This document shows, piece after piece, positions 22,321-31,778 of a DNA stretch of 64,000 nt (the first letter of the stretch is position 1; each line of letters opens with the position of its first letter). The DNA lies in contig NZ_CP124855.1 in NCBI RefSeq assembly GCF_030012525.1, forward strand, positions 1,860,001-1,924,000. Reading direction: 5' to 3'. A model generated the notes under the pieces. It was not told the DNA's origin and searched no databases. It was given only the letters and a program-made list of their open reading frames with translations. Origin of the DNA: Chryseobacterium gotjawalense (lineage in GTDB: Bacteria; Bacteroidota; Bacteroidia; Flavobacteriales; Weeksellaceae). The position numbers and the translations under genes were made by a program.

Positions 22321-25191
22321 TTAGAAGTTAATATTCATTCCTAAACTGTATACTTTCACATTAGGAATACCGTTCATGTCTACACCTGATGAAATCTTAG
22401 AAGTATCTGCCGCTGTCTGACTACCGCTTAGTGACTGATCTACATAATAAGTTTCGGGGTCAACACCTGAGTATTTTGTGAAGGTAAAAGGATTTCTAAC
22501 TTGAGCATAAACTCTCATTGATTTGATAAACCCTAATTGTTCTTTAGAAAGGTTTACTCCTAAAGTAATATCTGTAATTCTAAGGTAATCTGCATCTTCT
22601 AGAAATCTAGTTGATCTTTGATTATTCCAAGCAGAAATTACACTCGCATAGTGTGGTCTTGGTACATTAGTATTCATGTTTTCAGGAGTCCAGTAATTCA
22701 TTTGCTCTGTCAGCATGTTCTCTGAAAACGACGGATATCCCACTGCAGCACCTCCTACTTGATCTTCTTTATACATTGCGTACACTTTTTTCCCAATAGA
22801 ATATTGCGCATTCGCAGATAAATCAATCATACCATAAGATATTCTGGTACTAATACCACCATACATTGGCGCAATCCCTCCGTTGAATACCTTTCTGTCA
22901 TTACTGTCAATGATACCATCACCGTTGATATCATTGTAAATCATATCTCCAGCCTGAACAACTTTCGTTACTTTTCCGTTTTTATCTTTGTACTCATACT
23001 TTTCATTTGCAACTCCTAAAGCTTCAATTAAGTAGAATGATCCTAAAGGCTCACCTTCTTTTACAATAGATGCAAATCCTGTAGAAAACTGCCCTGTTTT
23101 TGTACCAATAGACTCTACAACATTTTTATTGTAAGAAAAGTTAGCTCCCAAATCCCAAGTAAACTTATCTCCTTTGATCAATTTCGTATCTAAAGTAACT
23201 TCTATTCCTTTATTATTGATAGAACCAATATTGCTTAGCATATTAAGATAACCTGTTTCTTGATTCACAGGTACTCTATATAAAAGATCATTGGTTGTTT
23301 TATCGTATAAGTCAACAGATAAGTTCATTCTTCTGTTAAACATTGATAAATCCATACCCACATCCATAGATTCCCCTTTTTCCCATTTCAACGTTGGATT
23401 AAACAAATCCGTAACCGCCATTCCCGGATTTTGGTTGTGATTTTGTCCACTACTAATCAGAGGCAAACCAGCTGAGAACGGAATTCCTGTTTGATTACCG
23501 GTAAAACCATAAGAAGCTCTAAACTTAAGTTCATTAATTACAGGAACATTGAAGAAAGCTTCATTAGATGCTGTCCAACCAATTGATGCTGCCGGGAAGT
23601 TACCCCACTTATTTCCTTTCGCAAATTTTGAGGAACCATCATATCTTGTTGATAACATTAAGTTATATCGGTTATCCCAACTAAACTGTGCTCTACCGAA
23701 GAAAGATGCCAGAGACATTTCATTCATATATGCTCTACCTCCATTAATGGTGGCTGCAGAAACCAACCATTGTAGGTTACTTGACGGAAAGTTTTCACCT
23801 TGTACATAAGAGTCTTCATATTGCCAGTTCTGAAATGACTGTCCAGCAATAACATTTACATTCAATTTACCATCAGCAAATTTCTTATTATATGTTGCGG
23901 TATTTTCAATTAGATAGTCTCTATTATTCTGCGTACTGTAATAACCATACCCCCATGGAACTCCGGCATTTTCACCTCTTCTAGTATTGGGTGCATCATA
24001 TCTGTTGTATCTGTTCACAGAAAGATTCCCGCTGATGGAAGTTTTTAAAGTTAAATCCTTTATCGGATTATAGGTTGCAAAAAAGTTAGCTCCAACTCTC
24101 TGCCATTTATCACTTACAACTCTTTCGAAAGCAAATAGCGGATTATTAGTACTCATATTCCTGTTGATCTTGCCGTCCGCAGTATATGGAGCTTTGTTTG
24201 GGGCAGCTACAACGGCATTGCTATATGGTTGATACGTATTATTATCATCAACGATTGGCGTCGCATCTGACTGAGTATAATATGAGTTAATGCCGATTTT
24301 AAATTTATCTGACATCTTTTGCTCAACATTCAATCTTACTCTGGTCACTTGATATTCATCTTTATTGATAATACCTTCCTGACTTACGTTTGAAAGTGAC
24401 AAATACACTTTAGAATTTTCATTACCTGCGGTAAAACCAATTTGGTTATTCGTAATTGCTCCAGTTCTAAGAACTTGATCCAACCAGTTTGTATTGATGC
24501 CCGTAGCCGCCATTGGATTATTCAATGCTGATTGACCTACAGAACCGGCTGCAGGATTAGACAATGTTCCGTTCGCAATGTCATTCAAGTAATTTTGTCT
24601 TGCAACATCATGAACTTGCTTATACTGATCTCCGTTTAACAAATCAGGTCTTTTAATAATTTCCTGAATACCATAAGAAGTATTGAAAGTTACCGAAGGT
24701 TTGCTATTATATTTCCCCGACTTGGTTTCTACAATAACAACACCATTAGACGCACGCGATCCATAAATTGCGCTTGATGCTGCATCTTTTAAGATCTGCA
24801 TACTTACAATATCTTCAGGAGATAAATTCCCTAAGTTTTCCTGTGGAACGCCATCTATAATAAACAAAGGATTATTGGAAGCACTTAATGATCCATTTCC
24901 TCTAATACTAATTTTGGTATTATTACCAGCTCTACCACCTGTACTTACCACCTGAACTCCAGAAGCCTTTCCCTGGAGAGCCTGCTCAACTGAAGCAACT
25001 GGCTGTTCTTGTAAAACATCGCTCTTTACTGTTGCAATTGCGCCAGTAACATCGGACTTCTTTTGCGCTCCATATCCAACAAGTACAACCTCATCAATAT
25101 TGTGCGTCTTTAGCGTATCTTTCTGCGCCATTACCGCTTGGCCTGTAAAAAACAGAACACCTACGGTTAAAACTCTTAACTTCATTGTCAT
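22321..25191 (-). CDS. SusC/RagA-family TonB-linked outer-membrane protein, pair 1
   Basis: A 956-residue SusC-like transporter: signal peptide 1-22, a TonB-box-like segment (IDEVVLVGYGAQKKSDVTGA, about 32-51) directly after it, plug to about residue 160 (IRGNGSLSASNNPLFIIDGV, ILKDAASSAIYGSRASNGVV), then the beta barrel to the final Phe (NINF). The N-terminal CarboxypepD_reg-like domain found in many SusC proteins is absent. It imports ligands across the outer membrane using TonB energy; the ligand is unknown. Promoter at 25218-25248; susD1 follows. Confidence 0.93.
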   Translation of the reverse strand: MTMKLRVLTVGVLFFTGQAVMAQKDTLKTHNIDEVVLVGYGAQKKSDVTGAIATVKSDVLQEQPVASVEQALQGKASGVQVVSTGGRAGNNTKISIRGNGSLSASNNPLFIIDGVPQENLGNLSPEDIVSMQILKDAASSAIYGSRASNGVVIVETKSGKYNSKPSVTFNTSYGIQEIIKRPDLLNGDQYKQVHDVARQNYLNDIANGTLSNPAAGSVGQSALNNPMAATGINTNWLDQVLRTGAITNNQIGFTAGNENSKVYLSLSNVSQEGIINKDEYQVTRVRLNVEQKMSDKFKIGINSYYTQSDATPIVDDNNTYQPYSNAVVAAPNKAPYTADGKINRNMSTNNPLFAFERVVSDKWQRVGANFFATYNPIKDLTLKTSISGNLSVNRYNRYDAPNTRRGENAGVPWGYGYYSTQNNRDYLIENTATYNKKFADGKLNVNVIAGQSFQNWQYEDSYVQGENFPSSNLQWLVSAATINGGRAYMNEMSLASFFGRAQFSWDNRYNLMLSTRYDGSSKFAKGNKWGNFPAASIGWTASNEAFFNVPVINELKFRASYGFTGNQTGIPFSAGLPLISSGQNHNQNPGMAVTDLFNPTLKWEKGESMDVGMDLSMFNRRMNLSVDLYDKTTNDLLYRVPVNQETGYLNMLSNIGSINNKGIEVTLDTKLIKGDKFTWDLGANFSYNKNVVESIGTKTGQFSTGFASIVKEGEPLGSFYLIEALGVANEKYEYKDKNGKVTKVVQAGDMIYNDINGDGIIDSNDRKVFNGGIAPMYGGISTRISYGMIDLSANAQYSIGKKVYAMYKEDQVGGAAVGYPSFSENMLTEQMNYWTPENMNTNVPRPHYASVISAWNNQRSTRFLEDADYLRITDITLGVNLSKEQLGFIKSMRVYAQVRNPFTFTKYSGVDPETYYVDQSLSGSQTAADTSKISSGVDMNGIPNVKVYSLGMNINF

Positions 25192-25217
25192 ATTAACACT
25201 TTTTAATATTTAAGGTG

Positions 25218-25248
25218 CAAATATGTTAATTATATTTAGGATAAACAA
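25218..25248 (-). promoter_or_regulatory. susCD promoter 1, TTG-N20-CATATTTG
   Basis: On the minus strand TTG (25246-25248) and the -7 box CATATTTG (25218-25225) are separated by 20 bases. The same pair at the same spacing precedes each of the other three susC genes. Confidence 0.75.
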
Positions 25249-25534
25249 GCTAGACATGTGATTAACAACATTTTACATAATCAATAAAATTACACTTAAC
25301 CCAATACATTAACCAACATGATTTAGTATACCCAATAAAACGCATTAATAATTTACAATAACCTAACGTTATTTAAATTTGATTGTGAAAAATAAAATAC
25401 GCAATTATTTTAAAAAACTTAATTTCATTATGGTAAAATACCTCAAAAAAAGATTTTTTATCTGAACAGCAAACTTCCGAAGTCCTACTAACTACAACCC
25501 TTTCAAGTAGATATATTTCGCCATTTAAAACAAA
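25249..25534. other. Gap between susCD pairs 1 and 2
   Basis: About 290 bases of very AT-rich non-coding DNA upstream of promoter 1. Only short scattered identity with the leaders of pairs 2 and 3 (the promoter core); no open frame, no clear operator. Confidence 0.5.
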
Positions 25535-25558
25535 GAAACCGCCATTGCTGGCGGTTTC
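25535..25558 (-). terminator. Terminator of susCD pair 2
   Basis: A 10-bp perfect stem GAAACCGCCA/TGGCGGTTTC (25535-25544 with 25549-25558), loop TTGC, followed by a T-rich tail on the minus strand. A close variant of this hairpin follows pairs 3 and 4. Confidence 0.8.
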
Positions 25559-25640
25559 GTGCTGAAAAAAATCTAAGATTCGTATAAAAGCCTTCTCAAA
25601 TTTTATTTGAGGCCACTCCTTCGTTTTTTAATTATCTGAT

Positions 25641-27077
25641 TTAGTTTGCATATCCTGGATTAGGAACTACCAATGTGCCCGGAACATTCAGCTCCGCTCT
25701 AGGAATTGGGAAAGCTAGTAAGTTATTACCTACTGTTCTAACCGTTCCTGCGACACCTGAGCTACTTCTTTGAGTTACCGGCTTACCTAATCTTAAAAGA
25801 TCCCAATAACCGAAACCTTCACCAATAAGTTCTTTTCTTCTTTCCATATAGATATCATCCAAAGTAACTGCTACCGCAGGAACAAATACAGGAATTGCTG
25901 TTGAAGCTTTAAATCTGTTAGCAAGAATCAAATTATAATATTTTAAAGCATTAACAGTAGAACCCCCAGGCTGTAATTCAGCCTCCGCTCCATTGAGAAG
26001 AACTTCTTCATATCTCAAAACGTGAATATTATCAAATCCGTTTAAATACTTCCCATTTAAAACGTTAGCAGTGGTAATACCATCTCTTCTAACATCATTA
26101 GCAGAATAATTAGCTCTCATTGCTGTAAGAACCTTCATATTACCATAACCATTAGGAGCTGGAAGTAATTTGTAAGCTATTGATGTTGTTCCTAAATCAG
26201 CAAGAGAACCTACAGAAAGTTCAAACATAGAGTTCTGCGCTGCGTTCGCCTGCGTAAAACTTCTCGCATAATCATTTGGTCCTACCACAGAATATCTACC
26301 AGAAGTTACCACATCATTCACTAACGTTCTCACCTTCGCAAAATCTCCTTTATAAATATAATAACGTGACATTAGTCCTTTAACAGATAGAAGATTCACG
26401 GTAGTTTTGTCACCATACAAGTTAAGAGCAGCAGGAGCCATTAAAGTAACTGCTTTATCAAAATCAGCTTCTATTTGACTTCTTGTAGCTGCTACTGTAG
26501 ACCTAGTCTGAAGACTAGTAGGGTCATATTTTGTCGGAACAACAACACCTAATAATCCACCAGCATATTCCTGACCGAAAAGCCTCAAAGCGTCAAAAAG
26601 CACCAATGCTCTGATAGCATAAGCCTGACCTTTCAAATAATCACTTTTCTGAAGAATAGCAGCAGGGTCCTGAGAAGCTTTCCATGTTAGGGCTCCGGAA
26701 GGTTGATTATTAATGATGATATTTGACTTTGCTAAAACCGTATACATCGCCTGATATGGGTTAGTCGCATACTGGTCACTTGAAACCATTGAATACGAAG
26801 CAACAGTTTGGTAATATCCTGCACCATTTGCAAAGTCGGAATACATATTATCGCTTCTAACTTCTGGAATCATAAGAAAATCACCCCCATAATAAGATGA
26901 CGATCTCATTGTAGTATACTGCCCTCTTACGAAAGATTCCAATTCCTCTATTGAATTTAAAGGTGACTGCTGAACTGATTGAAAGAACTGCGAATCAACA
27001 AATTCGTCTCTACATGAATTAAGTGCGGTTGCTGCCAAAAGAACACCTAATCCTATTTTTAAAAATGTATTTTTCAT
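25641..27077 (-). CDS. SusD/RagB-family nutrient-binding lipoprotein, pair 2
   Basis: A 478-residue SusD-like lipoprotein. The lipobox reads ALNSC with Cys at 22, then RDEF, an acidic start that fits the surface export signal of Bacteroidota lipoproteins. TPR-type helices include YLKGQAYAIRALVLFDALRLFG near 145-165, and the C-terminal block has ERRKELIGEGFGYWDLLRLGKPV and the closing VVPNPGYAN. It would sit on susC2 as a ligand-capturing lid. It starts 18 bases after the susC2 stop and ends in its own terminator. The ligand is unknown. Confidence 0.93.
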   Translation of the reverse strand: MKNTFLKIGLGVLLAATALNSCRDEFVDSQFFQSVQQSPLNSIEELESFVRGQYTTMRSSSYYGGDFLMIPEVRSDNMYSDFANGAGYYQTVASYSMVSSDQYATNPYQAMYTVLAKSNIIINNQPSGALTWKASQDPAAILQKSDYLKGQAYAIRALVLFDALRLFGQEYAGGLLGVVVPTKYDPTSLQTRSTVAATRSQIEADFDKAVTLMAPAALNLYGDKTTVNLLSVKGLMSRYYIYKGDFAKVRTLVNDVVTSGRYSVVGPNDYARSFTQANAAQNSMFELSVGSLADLGTTSIAYKLLPAPNGYGNMKVLTAMRANYSANDVRRDGITTANVLNGKYLNGFDNIHVLRYEEVLLNGAEAELQPGGSTVNALKYYNLILANRFKASTAIPVFVPAVAVTLDDIYMERRKELIGEGFGYWDLLRLGKPVTQRSSSGVAGTVRTVGNNLLAFPIPRAELNVPGTLVVPNPGYAN

Positions 27078-27095
27078 TATTTTTCTTTAAATTAA

Positions 27096-29906
27096 TTAAA
27101 ATTGTAAATTAAAACCTACTGAATAAGTTTTCTGTATCGGAAGGTTTAAATTGTTACCAGCGTTAAGGTTATTTTCAGGGTCAAATCTTAAATTTTTGTC
27201 ATAAGTATGAGTCAAAATATTATTTCCCTGTGCATAAACTTCAAACCCAGCTAAACCACTACTTTTAAGAAGATTGCCATCAAATTTATATCCAATTCTA
27301 ATATTACTTAATCTTAGATAATCAGTTTTCGCTAAGAATCTAGTTGAAACTCTGTTTGAAGAATTTGCATTATTATAAACAGGTTTCGGATTAGCTGCAT
27401 TAGGATTTTCAGGAGTCCAGAAATCCATAGCATCCTGAGAACCAGCATATGAATAAGTATACTGCCCATCAGATTGTGTATATTGACCCCAATCGTTCAA
27501 TACTTTACCACCAAATCCGTAAGTTCCCAATACAGATAATGAGAAGCCATGATACATTACATTCAAGTTACCACCTCCATAAACTTTGGAGAACGAATTT
27601 CCTTGAACTGCTAATTGTGCATTCGCATATTTATTGGTCGTTTCACCATCAACACCATTTACGTACCATAGTGGATCTCCGTTCGCAGCATCTACACCTG
27701 CCCATTTTCTCATATAGAAAGTACCTACACCTTCACCTTCACGCAAAATTGTACTTCCAGTAATGATATCCTGACCACCGTAAAGCTTAGTAATACTATT
27801 ATCTAGCGTACTGAAGTTACCTCCGATACTTAATTTAAAGTCATCTTTTCTAATAATATCTGCATTCAAAGTAAATTCATATCCTTTATTAAGAAGTGAA
27901 CCTACATTTACATCCATTACAGATAAACCTTGTGATAGTGATAAAGGAACGCTAAATACCAAATCGTCGGTTTTCTTATTGTAATATTCAGCAGTTAAAG
28001 TAATTCTATCATTAAGGAAGCCCATATCAATACCTACACTCAGTGGCTTTACAGTTTCCCATTTCAAGTCAGGGTTGTAAACATAGTTGTATGACGCTGC
28101 TGGCAAATCGTTATAATTGGTTGTATAGTAAAATAATGAATATGGAGTACTACCAATAGTATTACCTACTTTACCATAAGAAGCTCTAAATTTCATTTGA
28201 GAAATTACATCCATATTTTTAACAACGTCCAATCTTGCAATATCAACACCTGCTCCTACTGAGTAGAAAGTACCCCATTTTTGACCTGGTGTAAAATTAG
28301 AAAGTGCATCTCTTCTTACCGAAGCGTCTAATAAGAAAAATTTGTCATAGTCATAATTAAACACAGCTGCATAACCTGTTCTGGAAGATTTCCCTTTCTC
28401 TCCTAAAAAAGAGGCAGGTTTAATAAAGTTAGATAATGATTGAAGATTAGGAGAACCTACTACGGTTGCACCAGCTCCTACAGCATGATTCTGTCTTTGG
28501 TATGATTCCTGAATTAATCGTACATCAAATTTATTTTTCTCTCCAATTTTGAAGTTATAATCTAAGACATTCTGTAAATTCCAGTTAAAGAATCTTTCAA
28601 TAGATTCAGTTTTTCTACCATTTACACCATATCCATCTCCGTGAATAGGATTGTAATAACTGTTATTTTCTACATTAATATATTCTGTTCCAAAACTAAT
28701 ACGATAATTAAGGTTCTTCACAATTTTATACTCTCCGTAAATATTACCAAACATTTTAGAAGTTTCAGCTCTGAAATAATTATGCTCGGCAAGATAACCT
28801 GGATTAAATAAGTTGTTACTTAATCTACCATTCACACCTAGGTAATAACTACCATCTGGATTAAATCCTGGATCTGTAGGACGACCAAATACTTCAAATA
28901 ATATTGGATTTGCAAATCCCCCACCATTAGGCAATGTATTGATTTTACCATAAGACATTTGAAGATCTGTCCCTATTTTAAATCGGTCAGTAGCCTGATA
29001 ATCTACCTTCGATGTAAATCCAAGTCTCTTAAAATCAGAACCTTTCAATTCACTTTCCTGTAAAAAGTAATTTGCAGAATTGTAATAAGTCAATTTATCA
29101 TTCCCTCCGCTAATAGAAGCATTGACAGAATTTTGGTAAGCAGTCCTGCTTGTTACATCTCTCCAATCCGTATTATAAGGGGAAGTAAAAATATATTTGG
29201 GAGCAGCTCCTAGGTCACCATTGATAATTTCGGCAGTAATTTGTTCAGGAGTTTCTCCATAATAATTACCGAAAGCATAGCTAAGAACTCTTCTATATTG
29301 ATCTGTAGTTAATCCTTTCAACCCTTCGACTGCTCTAGAGTTAGTTCCCTGCTCAAAATTTAAAGAAATTTTTGGTTTTCCTTTTTTTCCCGATTTTGTT
29401 GTAATTACAATTACACCAGCGCCAGCATCTGCACCATATACAGCAGTAGAAGAAGCATCTTTCAGTACATTGATACTTTCAATATCATCGCTATTAATAT
29501 TTGCCAAAGCATTTGCAGTAATAGCGCCTCGCGTTAAATCACCACTAGTAACCCTAACACCATCTACGATATAAATAGGACTCACTCCTCCATTTACTGA
29601 AGCGATTCCTCTAACTCTTACACTTGCAAACCCTCCCGGCTGTCCCGAAGCATTACCTGTCTGTACACCAGATACCCTACCTTGTAACATCTTATCTACA
29701 GATGCTACAGGAATATCCTTAATAGCATCTTGTTTGATGGTACCGACAGAACCTGTCAACTCTTTCACTGATTTCTTTTGCCCAAAACCCACCATTACTA
29801 CCTCTTCTATATTTTGGGTTTTAATAGAGTCTTTTTGAGCCATTAGTGTTTGGCTTCCGATAAAGAAGCAAACTCCGGCACTTAGAATTCTTAATTTCAC
29901 ATTCAT
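27096..29906 (-). CDS. SusC/RagA-family TonB-linked outer-membrane protein, pair 2
   Basis: A 936-residue SusC-like transporter. Signal peptide 1-23, TonB-box-like IEEVVMVGFGQKKSVKEL (33-50), plug with VRVRGIASVNGGVSPIYIVDGV and INVLKDASSTAVYGADAGAGVI, then the barrel ending in Phe (FNLQF). No N-terminal CarboxypepD_reg-like domain. The plug lacks the usual YGSRAANGV form and has YGADAGAGV, a common variant. susD2 follows after 18 bases; the leader of this gene is nearly identical to that of susC3. Confidence 0.93.
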   Translation of the reverse strand: MNVKLRILSAGVCFFIGSQTLMAQKDSIKTQNIEEVVMVGFGQKKSVKELTGSVGTIKQDAIKDIPVASVDKMLQGRVSGVQTGNASGQPGGFASVRVRGIASVNGGVSPIYIVDGVRVTSGDLTRGAITANALANINSDDIESINVLKDASSTAVYGADAGAGVIVITTKSGKKGKPKISLNFEQGTNSRAVEGLKGLTTDQYRRVLSYAFGNYYGETPEQITAEIINGDLGAAPKYIFTSPYNTDWRDVTSRTAYQNSVNASISGGNDKLTYYNSANYFLQESELKGSDFKRLGFTSKVDYQATDRFKIGTDLQMSYGKINTLPNGGGFANPILFEVFGRPTDPGFNPDGSYYLGVNGRLSNNLFNPGYLAEHNYFRAETSKMFGNIYGEYKIVKNLNYRISFGTEYINVENNSYYNPIHGDGYGVNGRKTESIERFFNWNLQNVLDYNFKIGEKNKFDVRLIQESYQRQNHAVGAGATVVGSPNLQSLSNFIKPASFLGEKGKSSRTGYAAVFNYDYDKFFLLDASVRRDALSNFTPGQKWGTFYSVGAGVDIARLDVVKNMDVISQMKFRASYGKVGNTIGSTPYSLFYYTTNYNDLPAASYNYVYNPDLKWETVKPLSVGIDMGFLNDRITLTAEYYNKKTDDLVFSVPLSLSQGLSVMDVNVGSLLNKGYEFTLNADIIRKDDFKLSIGGNFSTLDNSITKLYGGQDIITGSTILREGEGVGTFYMRKWAGVDAANGDPLWYVNGVDGETTNKYANAQLAVQGNSFSKVYGGGNLNVMYHGFSLSVLGTYGFGGKVLNDWGQYTQSDGQYTYSYAGSQDAMDFWTPENPNAANPKPVYNNANSSNRVSTRFLAKTDYLRLSNIRIGYKFDGNLLKSSGLAGFEVYAQGNNILTHTYDKNLRFDPENNLNAGNNLNLPIQKTYSVGFNLQF

Positions 29907-30141
29907 ATTAACACATTTTTAATATTTAAGTTGCAAATATGTTAATTAGTTTTAACATGAGCAATAGCGAATTTCATTTTCTGCTATAATTCTGTTCATT
30001 TACATGAATATTTTAAAATTAAAAAACATATTATGTATTAATTATTCAAAAATCACACGCTTTAAATAATTTTTAACCCCTGCAGCCTTACCTTTTTAAT
30101 AATGTAATATTTCAAAAAAAATATTATTTAGAATACTTACA
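29907..30141. repeat. Leader repeat A, upstream of susC2
   Basis: This non-coding leader matches 34710-34949 along its whole length with scattered substitutions. The block 30019-30073 is identical (55 bases) to 34821-34875. The repeat contains promoter 2. Confidence 0.85.
29934..29964 (-). promoter_or_regulatory. susCD promoter 2, TTG-N20-CATATTTG
   Basis: TTG at 29962-29964 and CATATTTG at 29934-29941, spacing 20, on the minus strand. The predicted start leaves a leader of about 20 bases before the susC2 ATG. Confidence 0.75.
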
Positions 30142-30177
30142 AACAAAGAAACCGCCATAAATGACGGTTTCTTTGTT
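30142..30177 (-). terminator. Terminator of susCD pair 3
   Basis: A 17-bp stem (30142-30158 with 30161-30177, one G-U on the minus strand) built on AACAAAGAAACCG, 45 bases past the susD3 stop. Confidence 0.8.
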
Positions 30178-30221
30178 GTAAAAATTTTATTGATGATTTA
30201 CTGCATCTTTCAGATTAGCTT

Positions 30222-31769
30222 TTATAAATCATTCTGCTTAACCAATCCTTTAGAAGCATCAATTTCTCCTTGTGGGATCAACCAAGTCCATCTTTTATCT
30301 CCTGCCGGAACAGTCAACAAGTTGTTTGTTACAACAGAGACCTGATTGGTGCCAGTTCTGTCTAACGGCAAGTTCAATCTTTTGAGATCTAAGAATCTAA
30401 ACCCTTCACCCCAAAGTTCCAGTCTTCTGCTATTAAGAATCTCATCGATATAAGCCTGACCGGTTGTTGTAGCGCCAACATAAGATGGATTTCTATTTTT
30501 CTCGAATTCGTTAAAAACAATTTTGGATTGTGCCTCTTTATTATCTCTAGCCAAAGCTTCTGCTTCAATCAAGTACATTTCTGCAGCTCTCATGAATGGA
30601 ATATCACCTAAACTCACGCTATAATCAACAGATCCAGATGCATTCACAGATAAAAATTTCTGAGATGTGTAAGGAACTAATGTGTAAGCTTTAAATGCAT
30701 CCTTTATCACTTGAACACCATTTTTCTCCTCCCAAAAAAGACTTAAGTGTTTCCCTGTTGGATCAATTACCTGAGTTCTAACATCTGTTGCTGCAAATTT
30801 ATTAAACAGCAGGTTGTTTACTACTTTTGGAGCTTGACGAATTTGTGAAGAATTGTAGTTTCTAGACATATATCCCATGAAGTTTCCAAAATAATCAGAC
30901 GTAGAATCAAGAGGTTTGTAACCCCAAATCCACTCAGAGACGTTATAGTTATTAAATCCTGATTTATAAGTAGCATTATCCATCAAAGCAAAACCTGCTC
31001 GTGCATCTTTCGCATAAGTCGCAGCTTCCGCATATTTCCCTTGAGTTAAAGCTACTCTTGCCATCAATCCTTTAACTACATTGGCATTAAAATGCGATTT
31101 ATCTGATCTACTCTTACCATTTAGCAACGTAAATGCTTTTATTAAATCATTATTGATTGAGGTGTAATTCTCTTCCACGGTCGATCTTGGAATCGGGTCA
31201 TAACCGTCGTCTAATCTTAAAGGCACCCCCAATTGAGTATTAGCACCTCCTGGCACATATCTTTTACCATAAATCTGAGTAAGCATATAGTAAGACATTG
31301 CACGGAATGCATAAGCCTCACCCATCAACTTATCCTTGTCAGCCTGATCTCCAACTACCACAGGTGTTGCCTTCAAAACAATGTTTGCAGTTCTGATCTG
31401 TCCATAATAAAAATCATAAGGATAGAATAAATTGCCAGAGTTTGCATTGGCATTATCCTGCCATCTTAGTGTGCTGATATACCAGTTAGGACCGGTAGCA
31501 GGGAAAATTAAATCCTCACCCATTACCTCCATGTACATCATGATACCGGTAGCACCATTTTGCCCCTGACTGCTGTTTTGTCTGTAATACATATTTCTAT
31601 GCATTCCATTGATGATTGTTTTCAGGTTAGCAACGCTTTGAGTTGCCCCTTCTTGACTCACCGCATCCGTCGGACTTGTTTCCAAATAATCTCTGTCGCA
31701 TGATGAAACCATGCTTAAAACGACAGAAGCCGCGGTGAAAAATATTGTTTTTTTATTGAAAAATTTCAT
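30222..31769 (-). CDS. SusD/RagB-family nutrient-binding lipoprotein, pair 3
   Basis: A 515-residue SusD-like lipoprotein, standard length. The lipobox VSSC puts Cys at 24, followed by DRDYLETSP, the typical start of mature SusD proteins. Helical repeats include AYAFRAMSYYMLTQIYGKRYVPGG near 147-170, and the C-terminal block reads LNSRRLELWGEGFRFLDLKRLNLPLDR. Nine bases separate it from susC3. Gly/Tyr/Asn-rich loops around 270-300 may shape the ligand site. The substrate is not predictable from the sequence. Confidence 0.94.
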   Translation of the reverse strand: MKFFNKKTIFFTAASVVLSMVSSCDRDYLETSPTDAVSQEGATQSVANLKTIINGMHRNMYYRQNSSQGQNGATGIMMYMEVMGEDLIFPATGPNWYISTLRWQDNANANSGNLFYPYDFYYGQIRTANIVLKATPVVVGDQADKDKLMGEAYAFRAMSYYMLTQIYGKRYVPGGANTQLGVPLRLDDGYDPIPRSTVEENYTSINNDLIKAFTLLNGKSRSDKSHFNANVVKGLMARVALTQGKYAEAATYAKDARAGFALMDNATYKSGFNNYNVSEWIWGYKPLDSTSDYFGNFMGYMSRNYNSSQIRQAPKVVNNLLFNKFAATDVRTQVIDPTGKHLSLFWEEKNGVQVIKDAFKAYTLVPYTSQKFLSVNASGSVDYSVSLGDIPFMRAAEMYLIEAEALARDNKEAQSKIVFNEFEKNRNPSYVGATTTGQAYIDEILNSRRLELWGEGFRFLDLKRLNLPLDRTGTNQVSVVTNNLLTVPAGDKRWTWLIPQGEIDASKGLVKQNDL

Positions 31770-31778
31770 TTTTTAATT

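Noticed and set aside
27449-27763. Plus-strand frame of 104 codons inside susC2
   Set aside because: Opposite strand of a clear beta-barrel gene; His/Tyr-rich composition without a domain.
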